From Microbacterium sp. M28 (GTDB lineage: Bacteria; Actinomycetota; Actinomycetes; Actinomycetales; Microbacteriaceae), in assembly GCF_025836995.1 (NCBI RefSeq), contig NZ_CP107546.1:3307691-3371690 (forward strand): a DNA stretch of 64,000 bases, read 5' to 3'. Of the stretch, positions 1-8,895 are shown in pieces. Each line of letters opens with the position of its first letter. Position 1 is the first letter of the stretch. A program made the translations under genes and the position numbers. Below the pieces are notes generated by a model. The model saw nothing but the letters and a program-made list of their open reading frames with translations, was not told the origin of the DNA and searched no databases.

Positions 1-641
1 CGCGCGCCGGCCTGACCGTCGGCGGCGACGTCGTGAACGACATCGACCTCCCCGCCCGCACGGATGCCGCGGGGACCTCGTGTCTGCCCGCGAGCTACTC
101 GTGGATCAAGGGCGCATCGAAGGTGGCGGTCTCGGGCGACGAGGATGCCGAGACGATCGCTCTGCCGTTCCCGGTGACGCACTACGGGACGACGTACACG
201 TCGGCAGCCGTCACCACGAACGGCCTCGTGAACTTCGTCGCACCACGGGTCGGCGACTACGCGAACAGCGCCATGCCGACGGCAGCCGCGCCGAACGGCG
301 CGATCGCCGTGTTCTGGGACGACCTCGTGATCGACAAGAAGGCGAGCGTGCAGACCGCGACGACGGGCGCACCCGGCTCGCGCCGGTTCGCGATCGTCTG
401 GAACAACGCCGCCCTCGCCGACGACACGAGCATCCGCCTCTCGTTCGAAGTCGTCTTCGACGAGAAGTCCGGAGCCGTGACCCTGCAGTACAAGGATGTC
501 GGCACCTCTCCGCTCGAACGCGGCTCCTCGGCCACCATCGGCATCGAGAACGCCGCCGGCACCGACGCACTGCAGTACTCCTTCAACGAGTCCGTCGTCA
601 CCGACGGCTCGGCGATCAGCTTCATCCGAAAGGGAGCATGA
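1..641 (+). CDS. C-terminal part of a secreted multidomain protein (5' end outside window)
   Basis: The frame is open from the first bases of the window, so this is the tail of a longer protein and the GTG at 33 is not its true start. About 213 residues are visible. The first part (GLTVGGDVVNDIDLP) looks like the last strand of a carboxypeptidase-regulatory-like beta domain. It is followed by a beta-sandwich with the pattern PFPVTHYGTTYTSAAVTTNG and later FWDDLVID, typical of the C-terminal domains of large secreted actinobacterial proteins such as S8 peptidases. There are no cysteine clusters or membrane segments, and the protein ends in a short basic tail (IRKGA). Its TGA overlaps the next ATG (ATGA), so the two genes are probably co-transcribed and both products exported. 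The catalytic part, if any, is not visible, so the enzyme class is unknown. Confidence 0.7.
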   Translation, partial: RAGLTVGGDVVNDIDLPARTDAAGTSCLPASYSWIKGASKVAVSGDEDAETIALPFPVTHYGTTYTSAAVTTNGLVNFVAPRVGDYANSAMPTAAAPNGAIAVFWDDLVIDKKASVQTATTGAPGSRRFAIVWNNAALADDTSIRLSFEVVFDEKSGAVTLQYKDVGTSPLERGSSATIGIENAAGTDALQYSFNESVVTDGSAISFIRKGA

Positions 642-3571
642 TGTTCACCCGCACACAACGCCGAACGATCGGCATCACCGCCGCCTGTGCGGCCGTCGCG
701 ATGTCGTTCGGCATGGTGTCGCCGGCGTTCGCGGCCGACGGCACCGAGGATCCGCTCGTCCTGTCTCCGGAGCAGATCGAGTCCCTGACCACACAGGCGC
801 AGGCCGACGTCTACCGCGAGGACCTCACCGGCGCAGCGGAATCGGATGCCGCCACGGGCGCCGAACTCGGCAGCGCGGTGGAGCCCGGTGCCGAGCAGGA
901 GTCCCCCGCCGACGGGAACACGCTTCTCGACGAGACGGCGGGGACCGGCTGGAAGCACACCGTGCGCGCATCCGTCGAGGGCAACTACGGCATGGCCGCG
1001 ACGGTCCCCGCCGCCGGCGGCGCAGGCGACTACTTCGCGATCGACTCACTCGGCATGCTGCAGCGGCGCACTGCTGATGGCGGCGAGGTCTGGCGCCGCG
1101 ACAACACGTCGTGGTTCGCCGACTGGGGCGTCAAGCCCGTGCGGCCGTGGCAGATCGAGCCGTTCCCGGCGCGCATCGTCGTCGGGTTCAACGCGGTCAG
1201 CCCTTTCACACCGGCATCTGAGGACGGCTTCGCAACCGGCGACCTCACAGGCGACGGGGTGGACGACCTCGCCTTCTCCGCCTCGGTCGGGTCGGACCCG
1301 TACCGACCGATGCAGGGTGCGCTGTCGACCGGCACGTTCGTCACGATCGTCGACGGGGCCGACGGCCACACGCTGTGGTCGAACCTCTATGCGGCCGTGT
1401 ACTCGATCCAGCTCGTCGACGACACGCTCGTCATCGCCGACTCCCCCGTGTTCAACATCAACGCGCCAGCGGGCTCCGCGATGACCATGAGCGGCCTGAC
1501 GTTCGACCGAGCGGGTGACCGTCTCGAAGTGGCCTCGACGTGGACCTACCAGCCGGACGCTCCGACGGCATCCGGCTGGGCCGACATCGAGCCCGTCGGC
1601 GACGGGCTGATCGCGGTCTCGTGGAACCGCCGCAAGGACGCCCTTGAGACGGTGCCCAGCGGTCACACGCTGATCCTCGACAGTGCCACCGGCGAGGTCG
1701 CATGGACGGCGACCGATCGGATGTACTCGCGCCAGCTGCGTCTGGATGCCTCGCGCGAGCGCCTCGTCGCGCTCGAGCAGTCCGATGCCAACGAGGGCGT
1801 GCAGTACCAGGTCGTGACCTACGCGCTGGAGGACGGCGCGCGCGCCGTGCTCGACACGCGCGTCAACGCGATGCCGCTCGCCTCGGCGCTGGGCGAACTC
1901 GATCGTGCGGACGGCGCCGAGATCGTGGTGAACGAGGCGACGCTCGACGGCGCGGCGCAGTTCAACGCCACGACGACCCGCGCGCTCGACGGCGACTCCG
2001 GCGCGCAGCTCTGGTCGCGCACGCTCAAGCGGGATGCCGACAACACGGCCACCGGAATCATGGCCTGGGGTGTGCAGATCGCCGACGGCCGAGTGATCGT
2101 CAACTACCGCGACGACGCCGACTCGGCGACGGGCGCGAACCGCAGCGGAAGCTGGTACGGCCGGATCTCGGCCCTGGCCGGCTCCAACGGTGCGCTCAAG
2201 TGGGAGCACACCGGCACTGCCGCGTCCCAGCTGTGGTCGCAGGTGATCGTCGACGGCAAGGACACGCGCGTCCGCACGGTCGACACGTTGCAGAACGTGC
2301 ACGCCTACAACCTCGGCTCGGGCAAGGAGAGCGCCATCACACCGCTGCCCGCCGACTCGTCGTCGGCGACGGCGATCGACATCACCGGAGACGGCGCGGA
2401 CGAGCTCATCGTCGGCGGCAACTCGCGCGGTGTCTTCGCGTACGACGGGCGCGCACTCGTGAACGGCGAGCGCGTGCCGGTCTGGACCGCCACGGTGCCC
2501 GGCTCGGTGCACGAACTGCTCCGGGCCGACGTCACGGGAGACGGCCGCGACGAGATCGTCGTCGCCGCCGAGACGGCCGCTGCCGTGATCGATGCGGACA
2601 CCGGCAAGGTGATCCGCACGTTCGACGGCGATGGACAGTTCGTTCGCACGGTCGCCGCGACCGATCTGGACGGCGACGGCAAGGCCGAGGTCGTGCTCGC
2701 GACCGATGCGATCCACGCGTACCGCGGCGACGGGAAGCGCGCCTGGAGCTACGCTCCGCAGGACGGCGTCGTGTTCGGCGACATCTCGTTCGGTGAGGGA
2801 ACCGTGTACGCCGAGTACTCGTCGCGCGGCTCGCTCGGGCTCGCGCCGGCCGACGTCTCGGCGGCTGCGGTCGCCCTCGATGCGAAGTCGGGTGCCGTGA
2901 AATGGTCGGCGACGCCGTCCGCGCCGACGGCTCTCGGACTGGACGGAGTCGTGTACGGGGCGACGCAGCGCGCGGCCACCTTCGCGTCGCCCGAGATCTC
3001 GTATGCGGACGGGCACGCGGTGGTCTACACCTGGCTCGGCCGCCAGACTCCCGCTGCTGCGCCGACGATGTTCATGGAGATCCGGGACGGCCGCACCGGC
3101 GACGTGCTGCACACCTCGCTGCTGGGCGGGCCGCACAACCTGGGCGCGTGGCTGGCCGGCCCCGAGGGCCTCATGGCCGTGACAACGGGTCGGGTCACGA
3201 CGTTCCGCGCGGACGGTCAGGAATCGATGATGCGCACGGTGTCGACCCTGCAGGATGCCGGATTCGCGACCTCCCCCGACGGCGAGCGCATCCTCGTCGC
3301 CGGTTCGGAGGGAGGCCTGACCTCGTACCCTGCGTCGTTGCTGCTGACCTCGACCGGGAGCGGATTCGAGCCGGCGACGGCATCGATCAACGTGACGGCC
3401 GGACGCGAGCTCGCCCTCGCCGATCTCGACGGCGACGGGCGCCTCGAGGCCGTCTCGTTGAACTTCGACGCGCGTGGCGCAGACCGCGCCGCCGGCCTGT
3501 TCGGCTCGGGGTACGCGACGCCGTTCACCGCGATGCGGCAGTTCGTGGTCACCACGATCGACGTGCCCTGA
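638..3571 (+). CDS. Secreted FG-GAP/VCBS beta-propeller protein
   Basis: This 977-residue protein starts at ATG 638, 1-2 nt after an AAGGGAG ribosome site, and overlaps the upstream stop; ATG 641 is an equally possible start. An N-terminal signal peptide (basic start, hydrophobic stretch, cleavage after SPAFA) indicates export. The mature part is a beta-propeller. Calcium-binding type FG-GAP loops are seen near residues 200 (GDLTGDGVDDLAFS), 580 (DITGDGADELIVGG), 630 (DVTGDGRDEIVVA), 675 (DLDGDGKAEVVLA) and 930 (DLDGDGRLEAVSL). Between them lie PQQ-type propeller blades with G-x-x-x-W motifs. Such proteins usually bind ligands, carbohydrates or matrix; no catalytic residues can be named. There is no sorting signal or C-terminal membrane helix, so it is probably released or held by its partner upstream. 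A strong terminator follows. Confidence 0.75.
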   Translation: MMFTRTQRRTIGITAACAAVAMSFGMVSPAFAADGTEDPLVLSPEQIESLTTQAQADVYREDLTGAAESDAATGAELGSAVEPGAEQESPADGNTLLDETAGTGWKHTVRASVEGNYGMAATVPAAGGAGDYFAIDSLGMLQRRTADGGEVWRRDNTSWFADWGVKPVRPWQIEPFPARIVVGFNAVSPFTPASEDGFATGDLTGDGVDDLAFSASVGSDPYRPMQGALSTGTFVTIVDGADGHTLWSNLYAAVYSIQLVDDTLVIADSPVFNINAPAGSAMTMSGLTFDRAGDRLEVASTWTYQPDAPTASGWADIEPVGDGLIAVSWNRRKDALETVPSGHTLILDSATGEVAWTATDRMYSRQLRLDASRERLVALEQSDANEGVQYQVVTYALEDGARAVLDTRVNAMPLASALGELDRADGAEIVVNEATLDGAAQFNATTTRALDGDSGAQLWSRTLKRDADNTATGIMAWGVQIADGRVIVNYRDDADSATGANRSGSWYGRISALAGSNGALKWEHTGTAASQLWSQVIVDGKDTRVRTVDTLQNVHAYNLGSGKESAITPLPADSSSATAIDITGDGADELIVGGNSRGVFAYDGRALVNGERVPVWTATVPGSVHELLRADVTGDGRDEIVVAAETAAAVIDADTGKVIRTFDGDGQFVRTVAATDLDGDGKAEVVLATDAIHAYRGDGKRAWSYAPQDGVVFGDISFGEGTVYAEYSSRGSLGLAPADVSAAAVALDAKSGAVKWSATPSAPTALGLDGVVYGATQRAATFASPEISYADGHAVVYTWLGRQTPAAAPTMFMEIRDGRTGDVLHTSLLGGPHNLGAWLAGPEGLMAVTTGRVTTFRADGQESMMRTVSTLQDAGFATSPDGERILVAGSEGGLTSYPASLLLTSTGSGFEPATASINVTAGRELALADLDGDGRLEAVSLNFDARGADRAAGLFGSGYATPFTAMRQFVVTTIDVP

Positions 3572-3584
3572 CACCGGCCTCGGC

Positions 3585-3634
3585 TACGCGCGTCGGCCCC
3601 TTGTCCCTCCGGGGAGGAGGGGCCGACGCGCGTA
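3585..3634 (+). terminator. Strong rho-independent-type hairpin
   Basis: A perfect 17-bp inverted repeat (arms 3585-3601 and 3618-3634, TACGCGCGTCGGCCCCT and its complement) encloses a smaller CCTCC/GGAGG hairpin. It lies 14 nt after the stop of the FG-GAP gene. There is no long T-run, as is usual in high-GC actinobacteria. Confidence 0.75.
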
Positions 3635-3656
3635 TGCGGCGAGTATCCTCAGAGGA

Positions 3657-6600
3657 ATGGCGACCGCGACCGATGCCCCCGCGGCGCACGGCGCGCCCCG
3701 CCTGCACGTGCACCTGCTCGGCGGCTTCCGGGCGACCCGCGACGGCGGCGTTCCGCTGCCGGAGCAGTGGTCGCGTCCGAGCGCGCGCACGCTCGTGAAG
3801 CTGCTCGCGGTCACGCCGGGACACCGCCTGCACCGCGAGCAGATCATCGCAGCATGCTGGCCCGATGCCGCACCCGACGCCGCCTCTCGCAGCCTCGGCG
3901 TCGCGCTCCACGCCGCGCGCCGCGCCCTGCAACCCGAACTCGCGCCCCGGCAGCCGTCGAGCTATCTCACGAGCGACGGTGCGATGCTGCGCCTCGAGCC
4001 GGGTCTCGTGCTGGTCGACGTCGATGAGGCCGAACGCTCCGCAGCCGAGGCGTTGAGGATCCGCGGCATCCCGGAGCTGACGAGGGCGACGGCATCCCTG
4101 ACCGGCGAGGTGCTGCCCGAGGATCGGTACGCGGTCTGGGCGCAGCCGGCCCGCGAACGGATGGCGCAGACGCGGCTGCGCGTGCTGCTGACCCTGGCGG
4201 AGGCGCTCCTGGACGGCGACCGCGCCGAGGATGCCGTCGCCGTGGCACGAGACGTGCTCGCCGGGCAACCGGCCGAGGAGAGCGCCCACCGCACGATCAT
4301 GCGCGCATACCTGTCGCTCGGACTGCGCAGGCAGGCGATCCATCAGTACCACCTGTGCCGCGAGGCCCTCGACGAGGAGCTCGGCATCCGGCCGGGTTCG
4401 CAGACCGAGCAACTGCATCTGCGTGCCCTCGAGACCCACGGCAACGCGGCACGGCCCACCGGCGTCGCGGTCGCCGCTCCGCCGGCCCTGCGCATCCGAG
4501 GCGGCACGCCCGTCCGCGGACGGGATGAGGCGATCGGTCGGCTCAGTGCTCCGGATGCCGCCGGTCTGATCGTCGTCGCCGGTGAGTCCGGTATCGGCAA
4601 GACCCGCGTGGTCGCCGAGGCCGCGCGGGCAACGCTCGACGCCGGCGCCATCGTGCTGTGGGGCGCGGGCCGCGACGCCGAGGGTCAGCCGCCGTACGGC
4701 GCGATCGTCGAGGCGCTGGACGGCTGGTTCTCCAGCCGCCCAGCGGTCGAACGGGCACGCGCGGGCAACGAGTACGCGGAACTCGCCGCCCTCCTGCCGA
4801 GCCTCGGCGGCACGGTGCCCGGCATGCAGCGCAGTCCGGACGACGAGCGACGTCGCCTGTTCCACGCCGTCGCGGCCCTGCTGGACGACTTGGCGAGCTC
4901 GGCGCCGGTGGTCCTCGTCCTCGACGATCTGCACGCCGTAGACCTCGGAACCCTCCAGCTGCTGAGCAGTCTCCTCCGCCACCGCGACGATTCCGGACCG
5001 GGCTGGCACGCCATCGCCACCCTGCGGAGCGAGGACCTGTCTGCGGCGGATCCGCGCCGGGGCGTCCTCGACGCGCTCGCGAGAGACGGTCTGCTGGAGT
5101 GGCTGGAGCTTCCACGCCTCGGGAGGGCGGACTGTCTCGCGCTCGCGACCGACATCGCCGGTACAGAGATCAGCGATCGGGTCTGGGAGCTGTCGCTGGG
5201 CAATCCGCTGTTCGTGGTCGAACTCGCTCGCGAGAACGGCCGGGAGGATCCCGGCGCGGCGCGTTCGCCCGGGGTGCGGAACCTGGTCGCGGCCCGTCTG
5301 GCTCGTCTCGGTCCCGCGGCCAGGAGGGTCGCCGAGATCGTGGCGACGGCGGGTGGGGAGGCCGCGGCCGCCGAGGTCGTCGAGGTCGCGACGCAGGCTC
5401 TGCATCCGACCTGGTCGACGGGCGAGGTCGCCGAAGCGGTGGATGCCGCGCTCCGCGCTGCCGTGCTCTTCGAGCGCGACGTGGTGATCGACGGTCGTCC
5501 GGTGCCCGGCCTGGTCTTCCAGCATCCGCTCGTCCGCCTCACCGCCTACGACGAGCTCTCCGCGGTGCGCCGCCAGGTGCTGCACAGCGCGTATGCCGAT
5601 GCGGTCCTGCGCCGGCGTCCGCACGCGGTCGATGCCCTCGCCATGCACCTCGCCCGCGCTGATGACCCTCGCGCCACGACGTATCTGCGTCAGGCGGCCG
5701 AACGAGCCGCCGCTCTCAGCGCGAACGACACCGCCGACCTGTACTACGCCGAGCTCATCAGTCGCCTCGACGCCGTCAGCGCCGAGGCGGCCTGGGTGCG
5801 CCTCGACCGCAGCATCGTGCTCAAACGGACGGGCCGGTACGACGAGGCGCGCGCCGTGCTCGACGAGGCGCTCGGCGAACTGCGCCGACGCGGCGATCAG
5901 GACGGCGTCGTTCTCGCGACCGCCCGGATCGCCGAGGTGCTCGTGAGCACCGCGATGGCGCAGGTGGCGCTGTCCGTGCTCGACGCCGACCCTGCGCGGA
6001 CGGACACCGCACCGTTCAGCGCCGCGACGCACCACCTCGCGCGCACCCGCGCCCTTCTGGTCGTGGGCGGTTACCTCGAGGCTGTGGCCTCGGCAGCGCT
6101 GGCGAGGACCGCCGCGAGCCTGACCGCCGAACCTCAGCGCCGCGGACTGCTCGCCCGGGCCATCCAGTACCAGGCGGTGTCCCTCGCGCTGGACGGGCGC
6201 TTCGCCGAAGCGGGTCCCTTCGCCGACGAGGCGCTGCCGCATGCGCAGGCGTACGGCGATCCACAGATCCTGGCGTCGGTGCTGTCCGTGCAACGGGAGC
6301 AGGCACGTCGATCCGGCCGGCTGCACGAGGCGCTCGAGACCGGACAGCACGCGCTCGAACTGGCTGCGCGATCGGGTGAGAGGCGGATGCAGGCCTTCGA
6401 GCAGGCGAACCTCGCCGAACTGCACCTCCTGGTCGAGGAGGTGGACCGGGCCGAGGAGTTCGCGAACGCGGCTGCAGCTGTACCGGCGGGAGAGGCCGGA
6501 CTGTCGACGACGTACGCGCTGGTCGCGCTCGCGCGCGTCCGCATGCGACGGGGCGAGAGTCCCCTCAAACTGCTCGATCGCGCACAGGCCAGCGCGGAGG

Positions 6601-7010
6601 AATCCTCCGACCGGCAGGCGCTGGACGAGATCGGTCAGGCTCGCGCCGAATGGCTCGTCGCGATCGGTGCGCACGCCGAGGCGCTCGATCTGCTCACGGC
6701 GCTCCCGCGCGGATCGGCGACCACGACGGCTCTCGCGCATCTCGGACTCGGCGATGCGGCGACGGCCGAGCGGATCGCCCGCGGTGAGCTCGCGCGGGCT
6801 GCCGCCGCCGGAGAGGCGCTGACCGAGGTCGATGTGCGCATCGCGCTCGCGTCGGCGCTCGCGGCGCTCGGGCAGATGCCGCGTGCCGAGGAGGAGTTCG
6901 ACACGGCCCAGGGGCTCGCAGAGCGGCTGCCGTATCCGGCCGGTTCGCGCCGCCTCGCCGATGCGAGAGCGGCGGTCCGGGGATCCGACGGAGTCGTCCG
7001 GAAGGTCTAG
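3657..7010 (+). CDS. Large SARP/BTAD transcriptional regulator with AAA ATPase and TPR region
   Basis: This 1117-residue protein begins with an OmpR-type winged helix (about 13-95, starting LHVHLLGGFRATRDG). A bacterial transcriptional activation domain (BTAD) follows at about 100-245, with the typical end YHLCREALDEELGIRP. Then comes a STAND/AAA ATPase with Walker A GESGIGKT (about 308-315) and Walker B VLVLDDLHAVD (about 418). The C-terminal 500 residues are helical repeats of TPR type. The family (AfsR-like, LAL-like) senses a signal through the ATPase/TPR part and activates a nearby promoter; the target here is unknown. The start is ATG 3657: a TATCCT -10 box (3644-3649) ends 7 nt before it, so the mRNA is probably leaderless, and the nearby AGAGG is too close to act as a ribosome site. 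It stands alone behind a terminator, next to the secreted FG-GAP protein. Confidence 0.85.
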   Translation: MATATDAPAAHGAPRLHVHLLGGFRATRDGGVPLPEQWSRPSARTLVKLLAVTPGHRLHREQIIAACWPDAAPDAASRSLGVALHAARRALQPELAPRQPSSYLTSDGAMLRLEPGLVLVDVDEAERSAAEALRIRGIPELTRATASLTGEVLPEDRYAVWAQPARERMAQTRLRVLLTLAEALLDGDRAEDAVAVARDVLAGQPAEESAHRTIMRAYLSLGLRRQAIHQYHLCREALDEELGIRPGSQTEQLHLRALETHGNAARPTGVAVAAPPALRIRGGTPVRGRDEAIGRLSAPDAAGLIVVAGESGIGKTRVVAEAARATLDAGAIVLWGAGRDAEGQPPYGAIVEALDGWFSSRPAVERARAGNEYAELAALLPSLGGTVPGMQRSPDDERRRLFHAVAALLDDLASSAPVVLVLDDLHAVDLGTLQLLSSLLRHRDDSGPGWHAIATLRSEDLSAADPRRGVLDALARDGLLEWLELPRLGRADCLALATDIAGTEISDRVWELSLGNPLFVVELARENGREDPGAARSPGVRNLVAARLARLGPAARRVAEIVATAGGEAAAAEVVEVATQALHPTWSTGEVAEAVDAALRAAVLFERDVVIDGRPVPGLVFQHPLVRLTAYDELSAVRRQVLHSAYADAVLRRRPHAVDALAMHLARADDPRATTYLRQAAERAAALSANDTADLYYAELISRLDAVSAEAAWVRLDRSIVLKRTGRYDEARAVLDEALGELRRRGDQDGVVLATARIAEVLVSTAMAQVALSVLDADPARTDTAPFSAATHHLARTRALLVVGGYLEAVASAALARTAASLTAEPQRRGLLARAIQYQAVSLALDGRFAEAGPFADEALPHAQAYGDPQILASVLSVQREQARRSGRLHEALETGQHALELAARSGERRMQAFEQANLAELHLLVEEVDRAEEFANAAAAVPAGEAGLSTTYALVALARVRMRRGESPLKLLDRAQASAEESSDRQALDEIGQARAEWLVAIGAHAEALDLLTALPRGSATTTALAHLGLGDAATAERIARGELARAAAAGEALTEVDVRIALASALAALGQMPRAEEEFDTAQGLAERLPYPAGSRRLADARAAVRGSDGVVRKV

Positions 7011-7029
7011 GCCGGAGTCGCCGACCGCG

Positions 7030-7977
7030 TCAGGGGATCAGCGCGAGCGCTCCGCCGGGGTGCCCCTCGCTCAGGAAGCGGTGGGCGGCCTGAGCCTCGC
7101 TCAACGGATACGTCCGCGCGACCGGCACGACGAGCTCGCCGCGGGCGGCGAGCTCGATCAACCCGGCACGCGCCTCGTCGCGGAACGTCGCGCTGGCCGG
7201 CATCGATCCGGCGATCGCGGTGAAGCCCTCGGCTCGTGCGGATGCCGGAGCCGCGATCGTGACGATCCGCGAGCGGTCTGGCACGAACGCGAGGGACGTG
7301 ACGACGGCCTCGTCGGTGCCGACAGCATCCAATGCGGCATCGATCCGATCGATTCCGACATCCGCCATGGCCGCGCGGATGCGGTCGGCCAGCCCGTCTC
7401 CGTAGGCGACGGGGATGCCGCCGAAGCGGCGCACCTCGTCGGCACGGGCCGGACTCGCCGTGCCGATCACGCGCGCGCCGACGAGTGCCGCCTGCTGGAG
7501 GACGCTCACGCCGACGGCTCCGGATGCCGCGTGCAGGAGCACGGTCTCGCCCGGTGCCACACGGGTGACCGAGAGCATCTCGGCGGCGGTCGTCCCGGTG
7601 AGCAGCAGGTTCGCGGCCTCGGGGTGGCTCAACGCGGCCGGCTTGTGGAAGACCTTCTCGGCGGGGACGGTGACCTCGGTCGCATACCCGCCTCTGATCC
7701 GGAACGCGAGCACCTCATCGCCGACGGATGCCGGGCCGGAGCCGATCTCGGTGTCAGGACCGATCGCCGTGATCGAGCCTGCGACCTCGTACCCGATCGC
7801 CACCGGCAGGCTCACGCCCGGCCGCTCGGCCGCCACATGCTTGGCATCGGCGGGGTTCACCCCGGCAGCACGCACGCGGATCGTGACCTCGCCCGCCCCC
7901 GGTGCCGGTGGGGTGAAGTCCTCGAACCGCCAGACGTCGGGGGTTCCCCATTCCGGTGCGATCCAGTGCGATGCCAT
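7030..7977 (-). CDS. Zinc-independent quinone oxidoreductase-type MDR dehydrogenase
   Basis: This 315-residue member of the medium-chain dehydrogenase/reductase family has an N-terminal GroES-like domain (GAGEVTIRVRAAGVNPADAK, about 28-47). The NAD(P)H-binding Rossmann domain carries the variant motif HAASGAVGVSVLQQA. The zinc ligands of alcohol dehydrogenases are absent, so it should be a quinone- or enone-type reductase using NADPH, cytoplasmic, perhaps in detoxification of electrophiles. The C-terminal motif SEAQAAHRFLSEGHPGGALALIP is typical of the family. ATG 7977 is preceded by a good AGGAGA ribosome site. It runs convergent to the large regulator, with only 19 nt between stops. The substrate cannot be deduced. 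Confidence 0.85.
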   Translation of the reverse strand: MASHWIAPEWGTPDVWRFEDFTPPAPGAGEVTIRVRAAGVNPADAKHVAAERPGVSLPVAIGYEVAGSITAIGPDTEIGSGPASVGDEVLAFRIRGGYATEVTVPAEKVFHKPAALSHPEAANLLLTGTTAAEMLSVTRVAPGETVLLHAASGAVGVSVLQQAALVGARVIGTASPARADEVRRFGGIPVAYGDGLADRIRAAMADVGIDRIDAALDAVGTDEAVVTSLAFVPDRSRIVTIAAPASARAEGFTAIAGSMPASATFRDEARAGLIELAARGELVVPVARTYPLSEAQAAHRFLSEGHPGGALALIP

Positions 7978-8055
7978 GCCGTCTCCTCTCGAGTCCTGGC
8001 CTCCATCCTGCCAAGAGTGCGCGTGAGTGAAGCGAGCTCCGCGGTCAGACGTGCG

Positions 8056-8364
8056 TCACGATGCGGTGTCGTCGGCGCGCGCCGCTGCGCGGTCCGCGTG
8101 ACCGAGCGCGCGCTCCGGGGCGATTCGATCGCGCACCCGGCGCTTGAGTTCGACGATGTCGGGGAACCCGTCGTCGTCAGCGCGCGACCAGATCCGGTCG
8201 CCGTCCGCCTGGATCTCGAAGATGCCCCCCGTTCCGGGAACCAGGGTCACACCGCCGCCGCGCAGCTCGTCGACGAATGTCGTCAACAGCTCCTGTGCGA
8301 CCCAGGTGGCCCTCGGCATCCAGGAGCATTGCGTGCAGTATTCGATCCGGATGCTGTGGCTCAT
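8056..8364 (-). CDS. Rdx (SelT/SelW/SelH-like) family CxxC protein
   Basis: This small 102-residue protein carries the redox motif CTQC at residues 10-13, right after the first strand, followed by the glycine-rich GGIFEIQ strand and a helix. This is the thioredoxin-like Rdx fold of selenoprotein W/T/H relatives; here both positions are cysteine. A role in thiol redox handling is inferred from the family only. A GTG at 8373 would add three residues. However, a TACCGT -10 hexamer (8377-8372) stands 7 nt before the ATG at 8364 and there is no good ribosome site, so a leaderless transcript starting at ATG 8364 is preferred. The C-terminal 20 residues are Ala/Arg/Asp rich and probably disordered. 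Confidence 0.75.
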   Translation of the reverse strand: MSHSIRIEYCTQCSWMPRATWVAQELLTTFVDELRGGGVTLVPGTGGIFEIQADGDRIWSRADDDGFPDIVELKRRVRDRIAPERALGHADRAAARADDTAS

Positions 8365-8562
8365 CCCCGCCACGGTACTCGGCGTTTGTTACAGCCGATC
8401 GATGGTGCGCAACGGGAGGACCTCACACGGTCCGGAGGATCGGATCGCGCGTTCTGATCGGATCGTTCGTGCGCGTGGCAGAACCACTGCGTCCGCCACG
8501 CGATCGGCGTGGCGGAGCGCTCGCTCCGGTCGCCCTGTCGCGATGGATGCCAGGATGAAACC

Positions 8563-8862
8563 ATGCCGCGCATTCAGCACACCGTGACCTTCCGCCTCGT
8601 CCACCCGGCAGGGTCTCCGGCCGAAGCGGGCTTTCTCGGCGATGCGCGCACGACACTGACCTCCATCCCGGGTGTGGAGGACTTCCGCATCCATGCGCAG
8701 GTCAGCCCGAAGAGCGATCTCGCGTTCCAGTTCTCGATGGTCTTCGCGAACGAGGACGTGTGCGCGGCTTATGACCAGCATCCGGCGCACGTCGCATTCG
8801 TGGCAGAGCGGTGGGTGCCGGAGGTCGCGGCATTCCAGGAGTTCGACTACGTCGCCGTGTGA
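8563..8862 (+). CDS. Dabb (stress-responsive alpha/beta-barrel) family protein
   Basis: This 99-residue protein has the dimeric ferredoxin-like Dabb pattern: an N-terminal strand with the conserved histidine (RIQHTVTFRLVH), a central strand (DFRIHAQVSPKSDLAFQFSMVF), and the helix motif AAYDQHPAHVAFVAERWVPEV ending in a strand. The family is found in stress responses and in some polyketide or aromatic monooxygenase pathways; no specific substrate can be given. It starts at ATG 8563, with only a distant AGGA upstream. It is divergent from the Rdx gene, so the roughly 200 bp between them should hold both promoters. Confidence 0.8.
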   Translation: MPRIQHTVTFRLVHPAGSPAEAGFLGDARTTLTSIPGVEDFRIHAQVSPKSDLAFQFSMVFANEDVCAAYDQHPAHVAFVAERWVPEVAAFQEFDYVAV

Positions 8863-8895
8863 CGTCGCGCAGGAGGCGTCGTCACGGCGCCGCGC

